Shown: positions 41,632-51,050, numbered from the stretch's first letter. The stretch: DNA of 64,000 nt from Chryseobacterium piperi (GCF_002285635.2 NZ_CP023049.2:186001-250000); one strand, 5' to 3'. The notes: generated by a model not told the origin, from the letters alone. Translations and numbers: made by a program.

Positions 41632-42801
41632 TTAATCTTTTATGATCATTTTTTTAGCCTCAGTTACTTTTCCGTCTGTAGTCATTTTGTAAACATACGT
41701 ACCGGATTGAAGATCACCATTTGAAAGTCTGATACCTCCATTTCCTTTTTCACGTAATGGAAACGATCGGATCATCTGTCCTGAAATGCTGTATATTTCA
41801 ATGGATGCTGTTCTTACTGATTGCGGAACGTAATATCGAATGCTGGTTTCATTTTTCGTCGGATTCGGAACGTTTTGAAACAATTCAGGAAGGTCTGAGC
41901 CTATGGTTGTAGAGGTGCTTTTATTTAATAAAAGTTGTTTGAGCTCTTCTACGGTAGCTTCAAGGGTTTTAATCCGGTCTTCCAGTTTCTGAATGGTTTC
42001 ATCGGGAGCTGCCATTCTGCTTAATGAAGTGTTGGAAACCATAACGTTTCCATTGGTGTCAACAACCAGGGCTCGTCCGCTTCCTACGGGAAGTCCTTCA
42101 TGTCTTACCGTTCCTACCGTATGGAAATTAGCAGTAGGTGCTGTAGTCCTGACTCCGACTCCTTGGTCTTTAACAAACATGGTTGGAGTTCCTGACATTC
42201 CGAGCATAATGGAGTACGGAATGGTATTCGTGAGTTTAGCCCCGCCGGATCCTGCTCCAATCACAAAAGATCGATTTCCGGTGGCAACCAGATCTATTCC
42301 GAATCCGCCTGAATATTCTTCACTAAGATCAATTCCAACCCCTAAGGCAAACTGATTATGGTTTTTGATGGTGTTTTTCCATCCTAATGCAACCGATTTT
42401 GATGCATTATTCGTTACAACATTGGCTTGTCCACCAATAACATTAGCGCCACCACCATTGTTAAGATCATTTTGCCAACCGCTTACCAATGAGCTGCCAG
42501 CCTGTGCTCCGAGAACATTTGAAACTCCATTAACAATACTTCCTTTGACTTTTGCAAAGTTGGTATTGTTTGCCCCTTCTACGATAAATGAGCCGGATTC
42601 ATTCAAAAGTGCCTGACCCGGATTGGAAGAAGCCCCATTGGTTTTTAAGTACAGAACCCTTGCATCTACGGGACCGATGTAGTTACTGGGGGTGATTCCT
42701 GCATTTCCTGTAGTCTGCCATTGTTGGGCATTGGCTATGCCGGTGAAAAGTAACACAGCTGTTGCTATACTGCTTTTCATGCATAATAGTGATGTTTTCA
42801 T
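41632..42801 (-). CDS. Secreted protein with type IX sorting domain
   Basis: A 389-residue exported protein. The signal peptide covers about residues 1-25 (ending IANAQQ). The body (30-270) contains repeated Gly/Asn-rich strands with NGVSNVLGAQAGSS and GGANVIGGQANVV, like a beta-helix or head-fibre fold. A short coiled coil follows (IQKLEDRIKTLEATVEELKQ, about 270-290). The last 75 residues are a type A C-terminal domain for the type IX secretion system (LFQNVPNPTKNETSIRYYVP, GTYVYKMTTDGK, KKMIIKD). It is thus exported to the cell surface or medium. Confidence 0.82.
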   Translation of the reverse strand: MKTSLLCMKSSIATAVLLFTGIANAQQWQTTGNAGITPSNYIGPVDARVLYLKTNGASSNPGQALLNESGSFIVEGANNTNFAKVKGSIVNGVSNVLGAQAGSSLVSGWQNDLNNGGGANVIGGQANVVTNNASKSVALGWKNTIKNHNQFALGVGIDLSEEYSGGFGIDLVATGNRSFVIGAGSGGAKLTNTIPYSIMLGMSGTPTMFVKDQGVGVRTTAPTANFHTVGTVRHEGLPVGSGRALVVDTNGNVMVSNTSLSRMAAPDETIQKLEDRIKTLEATVEELKQLLLNKSTSTTIGSDLPELFQNVPNPTKNETSIRYYVPQSVRTASIEIYSISGQMIRSFPLREKGNGGIRLSNGDLQSGTYVYKMTTDGKVTEAKKMIIKD

Positions 42802-43122
42802 AATGTGAGTTTGATGGTTGATTAGTTGTCACTAAGTTACCAAATATTATCATCCGAAAATACATTTAATCACTTTATAGGGATTTTTATAGGTGCTTAT
42901 TTATTGAAAATATGATGGAGACAGAAGAGCTTCCATTATACTTAATATCTATACTATTTATTTATGATATCTAAATATTCGCTGTTTGCTTTCTGTAAAA
43001 GGATTGTATTGAAAACGATACTAATGTTTTGAAAACCATTGGATTGATTTAAAAATATCCTTCAAAAAATATTGAAGGATATTAAATAGAGAATTATTGA
43101 AAAAGTTGAGTTTCTTGATATG
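42802..43122. other. Intergenic region with one terminator
   Basis: About 320 bases between two minus-strand genes. It holds the terminator at 43055-43084 and otherwise AT-rich sequence; no exact -7 element for the downstream gene was found. Confidence 0.5.
43055..43084 (-). terminator. Terminator of the small lipoprotein gene
   Basis: AATATCCTTCAA (43055-43066) and its exact complement (43073-43084) form a 12-pair stem. On the minus strand it is followed by TTTTTAAATC. Confidence 0.75.
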
Positions 43123-43461
43123 TTATTTAAGCTGTTCAGCTTTGATATAGATTTTTCCCTGATCATCTTTCCATGAAGGACCTTGAACAGTAATGGTATT
43201 TCCCACTTCATAACGTTTAAATGTACTTCCGCTTTTCTGAAGGTTGACAATACTGATGGTCGCAACATATTCCTTTCCCTGAGCATCCTGAATGGTAGCC
43301 ATATAACCGTCTTTACCATTTTCGATTTTTGTGACTTTTCCGGTAACGGATATTATATTGTTCTTCTCCATATCTGTTGATGAAGTTGCTGGTTTTGCTG
43401 TACAATGGGTAATACTGAATAGCAGTACTGTTAAACCTATTATTGCTAATACTTTTTTCAT
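43123..43461 (-). CDS. Small lipoprotein, OB-fold-like
   Basis: A 112-residue protein with a lipoprotein signal (hydrophobic LAIIGLTVLLFSI, then ITHC with Cys20). The mature part (about 35-112) has five strand-like segments: ISVTGKVTKIENGKDGYMAT, EYVATISIVN, FKRYEVGNTITVQG and KIYIKAEQLK. That is the pattern of a small OB-fold that could bind a metal or ligand. No family name can be given. It stands alone. Confidence 0.6.
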   Translation of the reverse strand: MKKVLAIIGLTVLLFSITHCTAKPATSSTDMEKNNIISVTGKVTKIENGKDGYMATIQDAQGKEYVATISIVNLQKSGSTFKRYEVGNTITVQGPSWKDDQGKIYIKAEQLK

Positions 43462-43702
43462 AGTAGATTGGTTATTTGTTCTTGATATCGGTTTTTATTC
43501 TGATTTTTATTAAAATATTCTGTTCTGTTTAAAGCCTTTACTAAAACAAAGTTAAGCCCAATGTAAGTTCCTTTATCTAATAAATCCCAAACTCTAAAAA
43601 TCTTGCATCCCAGAGCGTATATTTACTATTTTCTGCATAGAATAATATTGGGAATTAACTTTACCAGAAGCATATACGATATTTTTAAAGCTTTGGATTT
43701 CA

Positions 43703-44176
43703 TTAAATTTTCATTTTAAAACCCTCATGTGAAGCTATAAATCCCAGTTTTTCATAAAATTTTAAAGCTTCCGTATGTTTTTTATCAGAGGTTAGCTGGA
43801 TAATGGCAACACCATGTTCTTTAGCACGTTCAATGGCCAGCTGAAACATCTTTTCACCCAATCCTTTTCCCCGTTGTGAAGAATGGATCCGGACTGATTC
43901 AATTAAAGCACGTTGGCTTCCTTTATGATTGAGGTATTGGAGATAAGTGATCTGTAAAGTTTCCAAAACATTCTCCTGCTCGTCGACCAATACCACAAGA
44001 TCCTGATTAGGATCCTTATCAATTGCATGAAAGGCATTTATATAATATTCCTGAATAGGGTCTGTGAGTTCTTCCCGAGTTTGACCTAACACATCATCGG
44101 CAAGCATTTCTATAATAATGCCCAGGTCTTGAAAAGCAGCCTTTCTTAAATGGAGATTTTTATTTTTTTCTTCCAT
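43703..44176 (-). CDS. GNAT-family N-acetyltransferase
   Basis: A 157-residue GNAT enzyme. The acetyl-CoA loop is RGKGLGEKMFQLAIERAKEHG (motif A, about 112-132), preceded by strand ALIESVRIHSSQ and followed by IIQLTSDKKHTEALKFYEKLGF, a classic B motif. It probably acetylates a small amine or antibiotic-like compound. Its 5' end overlaps the Tam gene by 17 bases, so the two are coupled. The acceptor is unknown. Confidence 0.85.
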   Translation of the reverse strand: MEEKNKNLHLRKAAFQDLGIIIEMLADDVLGQTREELTDPIQEYYINAFHAIDKDPNQDLVVLVDEQENVLETLQITYLQYLNHKGSQRALIESVRIHSSQRGKGLGEKMFQLAIERAKEHGVAIIQLTSDKKHTEALKFYEKLGFIASHEGFKMKI

Positions 44177-44927
44177 ACATTAAAATTCTCTTGAATGCAT
44201 AAATAGCAGGAAGCTTAGGGAATGCCTTAGCAATACGTTTTTTAAATTCTGTAGTAAATTCGTTTTGCTGTTCCTGGTTCAGTCTTTCCAGATAGGGAAT
44301 CAATGCAGAACCGGAAATAAAATTATATAAAGTCTCATGGTCCGCTGCGATAATCGGATATACCTTTTGTGAAAGGTTGAGATCTTCAATGCCATTTTCA
44401 AACAAAAGCTGTGCATATTCATCAATGGTAAGCACTGCTGAGGGACGGTTCCATCCGTTGAGTTGGGCTTTGAATGGTTCTTCTTCTGCAAGTGAATATA
44501 AGATCTTATTGAGGATGTTTTCCGGCTGATAAGGCATTTGTATCGCCAGTTGGCCGTTGGTTTTCAGTTTTGTAATTAGTTTCGGAAATAAAGTGGGATG
44601 ATCATCGGACCATTGTAAAGCTGCATTGCTAAAGATAAGATCCCAGCTTTCATTACTGTTAAGCATTTCTTCAGTGGGTGCCATTTTAAAATGGAGGCGT
44701 TCATTTTCCAGTGTTTTGGATTTTTCCAACATTTCAGGGGAAGAATCAATACCAGTAAACTCTGCGTGAGGGAATTTCTCTGTAAGGATAGCGGTTTGTT
44801 CTCCTGTTCCGCAACCTAAATCAACTGCTTTCATAGGAGTTTCCTCTTTGATCAGATCAGCAAGATCATAAAACGGTTTAAAACGGATATCTTTAAATTG
44901 ATTGTAAACATCAGGATTCCAAGGCAT
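44160..44927 (-). CDS. tam: Trans-aconitate 2-methyltransferase-like
   Basis: A 255-residue class I methyltransferase. Motif I is VDLGCGTGEQT (about 35-45), motif II has FTGIDSSPEMLEKS, and motif IV has DLIFSNAALQWSDDH. The start WNPDVYNQF, the ALQW block and AIQMPYQPEN follow the E. coli Tam pattern. The known reaction is methyl transfer from S-adenosylmethionine to trans-aconitate, which prevents inhibition of aconitase. It is first in a pair with the acetyltransferase. Confidence 0.8.
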   Translation of the reverse strand: MPWNPDVYNQFKDIRFKPFYDLADLIKEETPMKAVDLGCGTGEQTAILTEKFPHAEFTGIDSSPEMLEKSKTLENERLHFKMAPTEEMLNSNESWDLIFSNAALQWSDDHPTLFPKLITKLKTNGQLAIQMPYQPENILNKILYSLAEEEPFKAQLNGWNRPSAVLTIDEYAQLLFENGIEDLNLSQKVYPIIAADHETLYNFISGSALIPYLERLNQEQQNEFTTEFKKRIAKAFPKLPAIYAFKRILMYGRKK

Positions 44928-44979
44928 AATATTCTGTTTTAATTGATGATATGAATGTAAGAATTCTACATTGAAAATA

Positions 44980-45462
44980 AAGAATAAATAAGATTAAAAG
45001 TTTCTTAAAATGTTGATTATTAATGTTTAAGTTTTTTAGTTATTAGCTATTGTAAGGAAATTTTATGGATGGATGAGATTTCTTCGCTATCAATACCAGA
45101 TGGACTCTGCGTGATCTGTGAAATGCGTGGGAACTTTTATAGTCTTGCAGATTTTTTAAAGTTTTGTGGTTATGCTAAGTTTAGATTCTTCACTCCGCTT
45201 TCGCTCCGTTTCTGAATGACAAATATTGTGCTTTAGCTTTGTCGTTTCGAACACATTGAGAAATCTCTGAATGATCTTAATAACTATGTGAAGATCCTTC
45301 ACTCCGCTGTTCCAGCTACGTTCAGAAATCGAAGATTAGACGTAGTCAATGACAAGTGCCATCATTATCTTTGCTGAGTGAAACGCCTTTGCGTCTTAAA
45401 AACGTTTTATTTTTAAAATTCTTTGCGTCTTTGCGATTAACCATACTCAAGGCGTTTAAACC
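44980..45462. repeat. Composite dispersed intergenic repeat, copy 3
   Basis: No gene is seen in 44928-45462. Modules, in the orientation opposite to copy 2: GATCTGTGAAATGCGTGGGA (near 45112), TTCACTCCGCTTTCGCTCCG (near 45189), TTCGAACACATTGAGAAATC (near 45246), CGAAGATTAGACGTAGTCAA (near 45331), GAGTGAAACGCCTTTGCGTC (near 45376) and CTTTGCGTCTTTGCGATTAA (near 45421). Copy 4 (60.8 kb) has the same order. Confidence 0.75.
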
Positions 45463-45933
45463 TTATATAATCTGAGAACTTTCCTTAATACTGTTCATCA
45501 CAAAAATACTTTTCGTTTGTCCGATTCCTTCAATTTCGGAGAGCTTGTTCACGAAGAATTCATGAAATTCATCCATATTGGGAGCAAGAATTTTAAGCAT
45601 AAAATCAAAATCACCACTGATGTTGTAGAATTCTACTACTTCTTTCAGTTTGCTTACCTGTTCAATAAATTTTGCTGCCGTTTTTTTATTGTGAGCATTC
45701 AGGGCGATCATGCAGACCACCATCATCCCTTTGTTGACTTTCTTCCGATCGAGAACAGCTGTGTATTCTTTAATAATTCCTGATTTCTCCATACGCTTGA
45801 TGCGCTCATGGGTTGGAGTAGGGCTTAAATTGATCCGGGTAGAAATATCACGGACACTCAGTTTGGCATCCTTTTGTAATAAACGCAGAATAGAAAGGTC
45901 TTTTTCGTCCAGGTTGTAATTTTCCGGTTGCAT
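45463..45933 (-). CDS. Lrp/AsnC-family regulator
   Basis: A 156-residue regulator. The N-terminal helix-turn-helix is LSVRDISTRINLSPTPTHERIKRMEKSG (about 23-50), followed by the linker and the RAM/ligand domain (MMVVCMIALNAHNK, VVEFYNISGDFDFMLKILA). The protein would respond to an amino acid and bind DNA as a multimer. It is divergent from an efflux pump 143 bases away and probably regulates it. The minus strand carries TAAATTTG at 46012-46019, a possible -7 element. Confidence 0.9.
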   Translation of the reverse strand: MQPENYNLDEKDLSILRLLQKDAKLSVRDISTRINLSPTPTHERIKRMEKSGIIKEYTAVLDRKKVNKGMMVVCMIALNAHNKKTAAKFIEQVSKLKEVVEFYNISGDFDFMLKILAPNMDEFHEFFVNKLSEIEGIGQTKSIFVMNSIKESSQII

Positions 45934-46051
45934 TTGTTCTGTTTTTTTATTTTAAAATTCAGTTAAAAGCACATTCGTTCTTTAATTTGATTTAAAATAC
46001 AATTTATGTTCCAAATTTAATGGATAATTTTTACATATGTTCTAATAATTT

Positions 46052-46059
46052 TAATTTTG
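46052..46059 (+). promoter_or_regulatory. Promoter -7 element of the DHA2 pump gene
   Basis: TAATTTTG matches TAnnTTTG and lies 18 bases before the ATG at 46077. Its position supports that start over an ATG-like frame opening at 46020. Confidence 0.5.
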
Positions 46060-46076
46060 CAGGAAATTTGAATAGT

Positions 46077-47465
46077 ATGGGAACAAGGAGAAACTTAATA
46101 TTAATATTGGCATCTATCGGAACTTTCGTTGAAGCTCTGGATATTGCGATTATCAATCTGACCATTCCATCTATTCAGGAACAGTTTAATATCGGGGCTG
46201 AAACGGTACAGTGGCTACAAACCTTGTATGTATTATTTTTTGGAGGGTTTCTGATTATTGGAGGAAAACTTTCTGATCGGATCGGACGTAAGAAAATGTT
46301 TCTTCTGGGTGGGCTGATCTTTATGCTGACTTCTTTAGGAGCCGGTCTTTCGACCAATTTTGAAGTATTGGCTATATTCCGTGCATTGCAGGGATTAGGA
46401 GCAGCATTTATTATGCCTTCAGCATTATCTATTGTAACCAACACATTTACTGAAAATCAGGAAAGAAACCGCGCATTAGGAGTGTTCAGCTCTTTTGCAG
46501 CTATCGGATCGGGAAGTGGATTATCGATAGGAGGGATCATTAGTACCTATTTAAGCTGGCATTGGGTTTTCCTGATCAATGTTCCGGTTCTGTTGATTAC
46601 GCTTATTCTTGCATATCAATATCTGCCTGCGGATGAAAAGAATGAAAGTACTCAGAAAACGGATACGGTTTCAGGAATTCTATTGGTTTTAGGATTATTA
46701 AGTTTAACCTATGGTGCCCATGAACTGATCCAGATTAAAGAACATCCTTTTTTGATTATAGGTTCTCTTGTTTTGTCAGTGATGCTTTTAGGTGCTGTAC
46801 TGTATCGTTTGAAAACAGTAGCAGAGCCCTTGATAGATCTGAAACTTTTCAAACACAGATCATTAATGATTTCCAACATGACGTTCTTTACTTTGGGAGC
46901 ATTTTTTATAGGGTTTTTATTTCTGATCTCATTAATGCTTCAAAAAGATATGGGACACAGTGCTGCTTCGGCAGGTTTAATGCTGGTACCATTCAGTATC
47001 CTGTCTGCTCTGGTTGCAAAATTTGTGTTGCCTCATATTTCCAAAAAGCTGAATCCTTCACAAATGGGGATTTTCGGATGGTCTTTTATGTTGGCAGGGG
47101 CTTTATCTTTATTAATTGCCATTTATTTTGGACATCCTTTAACAATTGTTTTATTGGGAGCAGCCTGTATTTCGGGAGTGGGAATGACGTTCTGCTTTAC
47201 GAGTTTATCCATTCTGGGCATTCGAGACGTGGAAGCTTCACATTATGGGGTAGCATCGAGTTTAACGAGTACTAACTACTTTTTGGGTGCAGGAATCGGG
47301 TTATCATTCATGACCTTAATGAGCCAACTTTTTCCTTCTGAGTGGGAAGTGGGAAGCCTGAGTATTATTATTTTGGCTGCCTATGCTGTGTGTGCAATCG
47401 GAATGTTAGTATATTTGATTTTTAAAGAACTAAAAGTGAAAAGAAAAGAGGTTGTTGTTTTATAA
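46077..47465 (+). CDS. MFS efflux transporter, DHA2 (14-helix) type
   Basis: A 462-residue inner-membrane pump from the ATG at 46077 (MGTRRNLILILASIG). DHA2 features are the first helix with LDIAIINLTIPSIQ, motif A GGKLSDRIGRKKMFLLGG and motif C around GLSIGGIIST. About 14 membrane helices are expected. It would export drugs or metabolites using the proton gradient. The upstream Lrp gene is divergent. The insertion element lies 42 bases after the stop. Confidence 0.87.
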   Translation: MGTRRNLILILASIGTFVEALDIAIINLTIPSIQEQFNIGAETVQWLQTLYVLFFGGFLIIGGKLSDRIGRKKMFLLGGLIFMLTSLGAGLSTNFEVLAIFRALQGLGAAFIMPSALSIVTNTFTENQERNRALGVFSSFAAIGSGSGLSIGGIISTYLSWHWVFLINVPVLLITLILAYQYLPADEKNESTQKTDTVSGILLVLGLLSLTYGAHELIQIKEHPFLIIGSLVLSVMLLGAVLYRLKTVAEPLIDLKLFKHRSLMISNMTFFTLGAFFIGFLFLISLMLQKDMGHSAASAGLMLVPFSILSALVAKFVLPHISKKLNPSQMGIFGWSFMLAGALSLLIAIYFGHPLTIVLLGAACISGVGMTFCFTSLSILGIRDVEASHYGVASSLTSTNYFLGAGIGLSFMTLMSQLFPSEWEVGSLSIIILAAYAVCAIGMLVYLIFKELKVKRKEVVVL

Positions 47466-47506
47466 GGAATAGCTATCTAACTTTTCATAGAATTATAAAC
47501 TATTTA

Positions 47507-48365
47507 GAGCCTGTTTAAAAAAGTAATAATAAAAAATAGTAAGGGTTAAAAGTTGCATAAAAATTGTCATTTTAGAGTTGCAAAAGAAAAAAACATCAAT
47601 GTATCCAACGGACTTAACCCAAACTCAGTGGCAATTTATAAAAAAAGCATTAGATTTTGATGACAGAAAACGAAAATATGATTTGGTTGTCATTTGGAAT
47701 GCTATCAGTTATTTAGTAAAAACAGGCTGTCAATGGAGACTTTTACCTCATGATTTTCCCAAATGGCAATTGGTTTATTACTATTATTCAAAATGGTCAA
47801 ATCTGGAGATTTTCGATTTATTATTATCAAAATTGAGAGAGGAAGTACGACGAAACAGGGGTCAGAAAGCGCAGGCAAGTTTAGGAATTATTGACAGTCA
47901 AAGTGTTCGTTGGGGAAATAACCGTTCACTCAATGGCTTTGACGGAGGTAAAAAAATAAAAGGAATCAAGAGACACGTTGTGGTAGACAAAAATGGTTTT
48001 TTGTTAGCCGTAATGGTAAGTGTAGCCAATGTTCATGACAGTAAGGCTGCATTGTTACTGATCAAAACACTGCGATATTTACTAATTCCGCTTCAGGTAA
48101 TCCTGGCGGACGGAGGTTATAGAGGAGAGATTATTGAGGAAATAAGAATTAAGTTTAATTATATCATTCAGATCGTAATGCGGAGTGACAAAAAAGTAAA
48201 AGGGTTTGAGCCAATTCATAAACGATGGATTATAGAGCGTACATTTGCTTGGTTTGATAACGATAGAAGATTATGCAGAAATTATGAACTCTTAATGGAA
48301 TCCTCTGAAAACATGGTCAAATTATCCGCCATAAAATTATTACTGAATAAAATTTAAACAGACTC
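47507..48365 (+). mobile_element. IS5-family insertion sequence, complete
   Basis: An 859-base element. The ends are inverted: GAGCCTGTTTAAA (47507-47519) and, read on the other strand from 48365, GAGTCTGTTTAAA, 13 positions with one mismatch. It is flanked on both sides by TTA (47504-47506 and 48366-48368), a three-base duplication of the TNA type usual for the IS1031 group. The single transposase gene is intact, so it may still be active. Confidence 0.85.
47599..48357 (+). CDS. IS5-family transposase
   Basis: A 252-residue DDE transposase from the ATG at 47599 (MYPTDLTQTQWQ); a TTG 21 bases upstream is an alternative. The N-terminal part has the IS5-type NAISYLVKTGCQWRLLPHDFP. The catalytic residues are read as Asp in LGIIDSQSVRWG, Asp in VILADGGYRG and Glu in IIERTFAWFDNDRRL. 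It cuts and joins the ends of the element. It fills nearly the whole element. Confidence 0.9.
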   Translation: MYPTDLTQTQWQFIKKALDFDDRKRKYDLVVIWNAISYLVKTGCQWRLLPHDFPKWQLVYYYYSKWSNLEIFDLLLSKLREEVRRNRGQKAQASLGIIDSQSVRWGNNRSLNGFDGGKKIKGIKRHVVVDKNGFLLAVMVSVANVHDSKAALLLIKTLRYLLIPLQVILADGGYRGEIIEEIRIKFNYIIQIVMRSDKKVKGFEPIHKRWIIERTFAWFDNDRRLCRNYELLMESSENMVKLSAIKLLLNKI

Positions 48366-48381
48366 TTAAAAAAATATAAAG

Positions 48382-48966
48382 ATGATAAAAAGACTGACCG
48401 TATTTTGTGGATCAAGCTTTGGAACTGAACCTATTTATAAAGATCAGGCTTATGAGCTGGGGAAAAAGCTGGCTGAAGAGCAAATAGGTTTGGTATATGG
48501 AGGTGCTAATAGTGGCTTGATGGGAACCGTAGCAAATGGAGTAATTGAACATAATGGTGAGGCAATAGGTGTACTTCCTCATTTTCTGAAGGGAAGAGAA
48601 ATTGCTCATGATAAGCTGAGTGATTTGATTCTGGTAGATACGATGCATGAACGTAAGACTAAAATGAACGATTTATCCGATGGGGTTATTACAATACCTG
48701 GAGGATACGGAACATTGGAAGAGCTTTTCGAAATGATGACGTGGGCACAATTGGGATTGCATCAAAAACCGATAGCTGTGCTTAATACGAACGGGTTTTA
48801 TGATGATTTGTTGCAAATGATACAAACTATGGTAGATAAAGGGTTTGTCAAAGAAGTCAATCAAAAAATGCTGATCGTGGATGATCAGATCGATTCTCTT
48901 TTAAATAAAATTAAAAATTATCAGGCTCCTCAGATTGATCAATGGATTTCCAAAGACGAAGTCTGA
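48382..48966 (+). CDS. LOG-family protein (TIGR00730)
   Basis: A 194-residue protein of the LOG/YvdD family. The signature is PGGYGTLEELFEMMTWAQLG (about 106-125), with the nucleotide-binding CGSSFG and VYGGANSGLMG blocks before it. In plants and some bacteria it releases free cytokinin base from its riboside monophosphate; in most bacteria it acts as an AMP/nucleotide phosphoribohydrolase of unclear purpose. Its start lies 14 bases after the transposon duplication, so the natural promoter may have been separated from it by the insertion. Confidence 0.88.
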   Translation: MIKRLTVFCGSSFGTEPIYKDQAYELGKKLAEEQIGLVYGGANSGLMGTVANGVIEHNGEAIGVLPHFLKGREIAHDKLSDLILVDTMHERKTKMNDLSDGVITIPGGYGTLEELFEMMTWAQLGLHQKPIAVLNTNGFYDDLLQMIQTMVDKGFVKEVNQKMLIVDDQIDSLLNKIKNYQAPQIDQWISKDEV

Positions 48967-49758
48967 TCAGAGTGACTTGGCAAAATCACTGGGCCTGTAC
49001 TGCATAACCGATTGAAAGCTATTGGTATAGGCTTGCAGGCTTTTATAGCCCACCTGATAAGCAATTTCGGAGATGGTCCATTCATTGGCACTCAACAGTT
49101 CCAGGCTCTTGATAATGCGAAGGATCTGTTGGTACTTCATTAAGGTGAGGCCTGTTTCCTTTTTAAAAATCCTTTCCAGAGATCGCAGTGATAATGAAGC
49201 TATATCACTTAATTCTTCCATTTTAAGGTCCTGGGTATAATGGGTATTCAGGTAATTGATGGCCTGGGTTAGACGTTTGTCTTTGGGAAGACTGATATGC
49301 AGCTGAATGGAATCTGCAACGAAATTAGGCAGCTCATTATATAAAGCTTTCAGAAAGATATTTTCATTCGTATTTTCTTCTGTATTCATAGACCATTTTT
49401 CAGCATATTTTATCATTTCCTTAAGCACGGGAGGAACAGAGAATATGTTGACCTGGTGATAAAATGAATTTTCTTTAGCCTCTTGATGGACATCAAAAAA
49501 TAGGATCATCAGTCTGATTCTTTCAGAATGGGAATTCGTTTTATGCAAAGCATTGGATGGAATCCAGGCGGCATGGTTTTGTGGTAAAAGATACATCTTT
49601 CCCTCAACGGTCAAATACTGGAATCCACTTTCCACATAAACCAATTGCCCTTTCTGCTGATGAAGATGAAGCACATCATCATGCCTCCAGTTGTCTTCAA
49701 ACCAGACAAAATAAGGCTTCGCAATGTCGTCAACATTTAATACTTTAGGAGAATTCAT
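48967..49758 (-). CDS. AraC-family regulator of the CynX-type transporter
   Basis: A 263-residue regulator with a cupin N-terminus (VLHLHQQKGQLVYVESG, LLPQNHAAWIPSNALH) and an AraC DNA-binding half (LKMEELSDIASLSLRSLERIF, then WTISEIAYQVGYKSLQAYTNSFQ, ending YRPSDFAKSL). The stop is adjacent to that of the LOG gene, so the two converge. It is divergent from the MFS gene at 49831; each has its own TAnnTTTG element in the 70-base gap, so it is the likely regulator of that transporter. Confidence 0.88.
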   Translation of the reverse strand: MNSPKVLNVDDIAKPYFVWFEDNWRHDDVLHLHQQKGQLVYVESGFQYLTVEGKMYLLPQNHAAWIPSNALHKTNSHSERIRLMILFFDVHQEAKENSFYHQVNIFSVPPVLKEMIKYAEKWSMNTEENTNENIFLKALYNELPNFVADSIQLHISLPKDKRLTQAINYLNTHYTQDLKMEELSDIASLSLRSLERIFKKETGLTLMKYQQILRIIKSLELLSANEWTISEIAYQVGYKSLQAYTNSFQSVMQYRPSDFAKSL

Positions 49759-49781
49759 GTCGTTTTAGATTAATATTATGG

Positions 49782-49789
49782 CAAATGTA
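49782..49789 (-). promoter_or_regulatory. Promoter -7 element of the AraC gene
   Basis: The minus strand reads TACATTTG, 23 bases before the ATG at 49758. Confidence 0.5.
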
Positions 49790-49805
49790 TATAAAATAAC
49801 CTAAG

Positions 49806-49813
49806 TAATTTTG
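49806..49813 (+). promoter_or_regulatory. Promoter -7 element of the CynX-type transporter gene
   Basis: TAATTTTG lies 17 bases before the ATG at 49831. With the -7 element on the other strand it forms a compact divergent promoter. Confidence 0.5.
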
Positions 49814-49830
49814 TAATATCAATTTTATAC

Positions 49831-51045
49831 ATGATTATGAAAAACGAAACAAGAAAAGAAGTTTCCTACATCCTATTGTTTATCAATGTTTTGGTAGTTA
49901 TTCTGGTATCGAGTAATCTTCGGTCTCCCATTACTTCGGTTGGGCCGGTACTCGGCCAGATCAGCCAATCTTTACACCTGGATAATTTTCAAAGCAGTAT
50001 GCTGACTTCTATTCCGCTTTTGATGTTTGCGAGCTGTTCCGTATTGGTCAGCCGGTTTTCACACCGTTTGAGCATCAACCGTTTTTTATTGTATGCTTTG
50101 ATTATCTTAAGTTTCGGTCTGTTTTTAAGGGTATTCGGATCAGTTTGGACGCTGTTTACCGGATCTATATTTATAGGGTTGGGAATTTGTGTGGGAAATG
50201 TGGTTACACCAGGCTACATCAAAAATAATTTTCCAAAACAAATAGGATTAATGACTGGTATTTTTGCCGTTTCCATGAATCTTACCGCTGCTTTAGCATC
50301 CGGATACAGTGTAAGTCTGGGAGAGTGGACCGGCTACGGCTGGCGCGGTTCTTTAGGGATATGGTTGGTCATTGCTCTTTTAGCATTATTGGTAGTCGTC
50401 CTGGAGCTTTTATTGAATAAAAAAACTTCCAAACAGAGTAATCAGGCCATGATGAAATCCGATTTTAATATGTTTAAATCGGGGCAAGCCTGGAATATCA
50501 GTATTTTTATGGGCCTACAGTCTTTAGTATATTATTCCCTGATCTCATGGCTGCCGGCGGTACTTGGAGATTATGGAATGAATGGAAACGCTCCTGGCTG
50601 GGTACTGTTTGTGATTCAGATTTCGATGATTCCCATCACTTTTGTAGGACCGATTATCGCCAATAAAATGAAAGACCAAAGAATAATGATTGTATTCCTA
50701 TGTGTCCTGATGTTCGCCAGTATCGTAATGTTTGCCTTACTAAAATCACAATGGATTTATGCTACCGCAATTCTACTGGGGCTATCCAATGGACTGTCGT
50801 TTAGTTTATCAATCTTATTTTTCTCGTTGCGAACAAAGTCAAGTGCCAATGCCATTAAGATTTCCGGTATGGCACAATCGATAGGGTACCTGATTGCAGC
50901 TTTCGGACCGGCTGTTTTTGGTAAGCTGCATGATTGGGACGCTTCCTGGAGGTACTCCTTTACTTTTCTGGGAATTTCAGTAATTCTGATGTTTTTCTTT
51001 GGTATGAAGGCAGCGAGGAGAAAGTTTGTTGAAGATCAGGCTTAG
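49831..51045 (+). CDS. MFS transporter, CynX/NimT type
   Basis: A 404-residue transporter with about 12 helices; a second ATG at 49837 is equally possible. CynX/NimT-type features are LRSPITSVGPVLGQI in the first loop, FLRVFGSVWTLFTGS, and VVTPGYIKNNFPKQ after the fourth helix. Members of the family handle cyanate, 2-nitroimidazole or other small organic compounds; the substrate here is unknown. The divergent AraC regulator is probably induced by it. A heptanucleotide repeat follows the stop. Confidence 0.85.
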   Translation: MIMKNETRKEVSYILLFINVLVVILVSSNLRSPITSVGPVLGQISQSLHLDNFQSSMLTSIPLLMFASCSVLVSRFSHRLSINRFLLYALIILSFGLFLRVFGSVWTLFTGSIFIGLGICVGNVVTPGYIKNNFPKQIGLMTGIFAVSMNLTAALASGYSVSLGEWTGYGWRGSLGIWLVIALLALLVVVLELLLNKKTSKQSNQAMMKSDFNMFKSGQAWNISIFMGLQSLVYYSLISWLPAVLGDYGMNGNAPGWVLFVIQISMIPITFVGPIIANKMKDQRIMIVFLCVLMFASIVMFALLKSQWIYATAILLGLSNGLSFSLSILFFSLRTKSSANAIKISGMAQSIGYLIAAFGPAVFGKLHDWDASWRYSFTFLGISVILMFFFGMKAARRKFVEDQA

Positions 51046-51050
51046 GTGAG

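Noticed and set aside
46020-46076. Upstream start of the DHA2 pump
   Set aside because: The -7 element at 46052-46059 would lie inside the coding part; the ATG at 46077 fits the family start.
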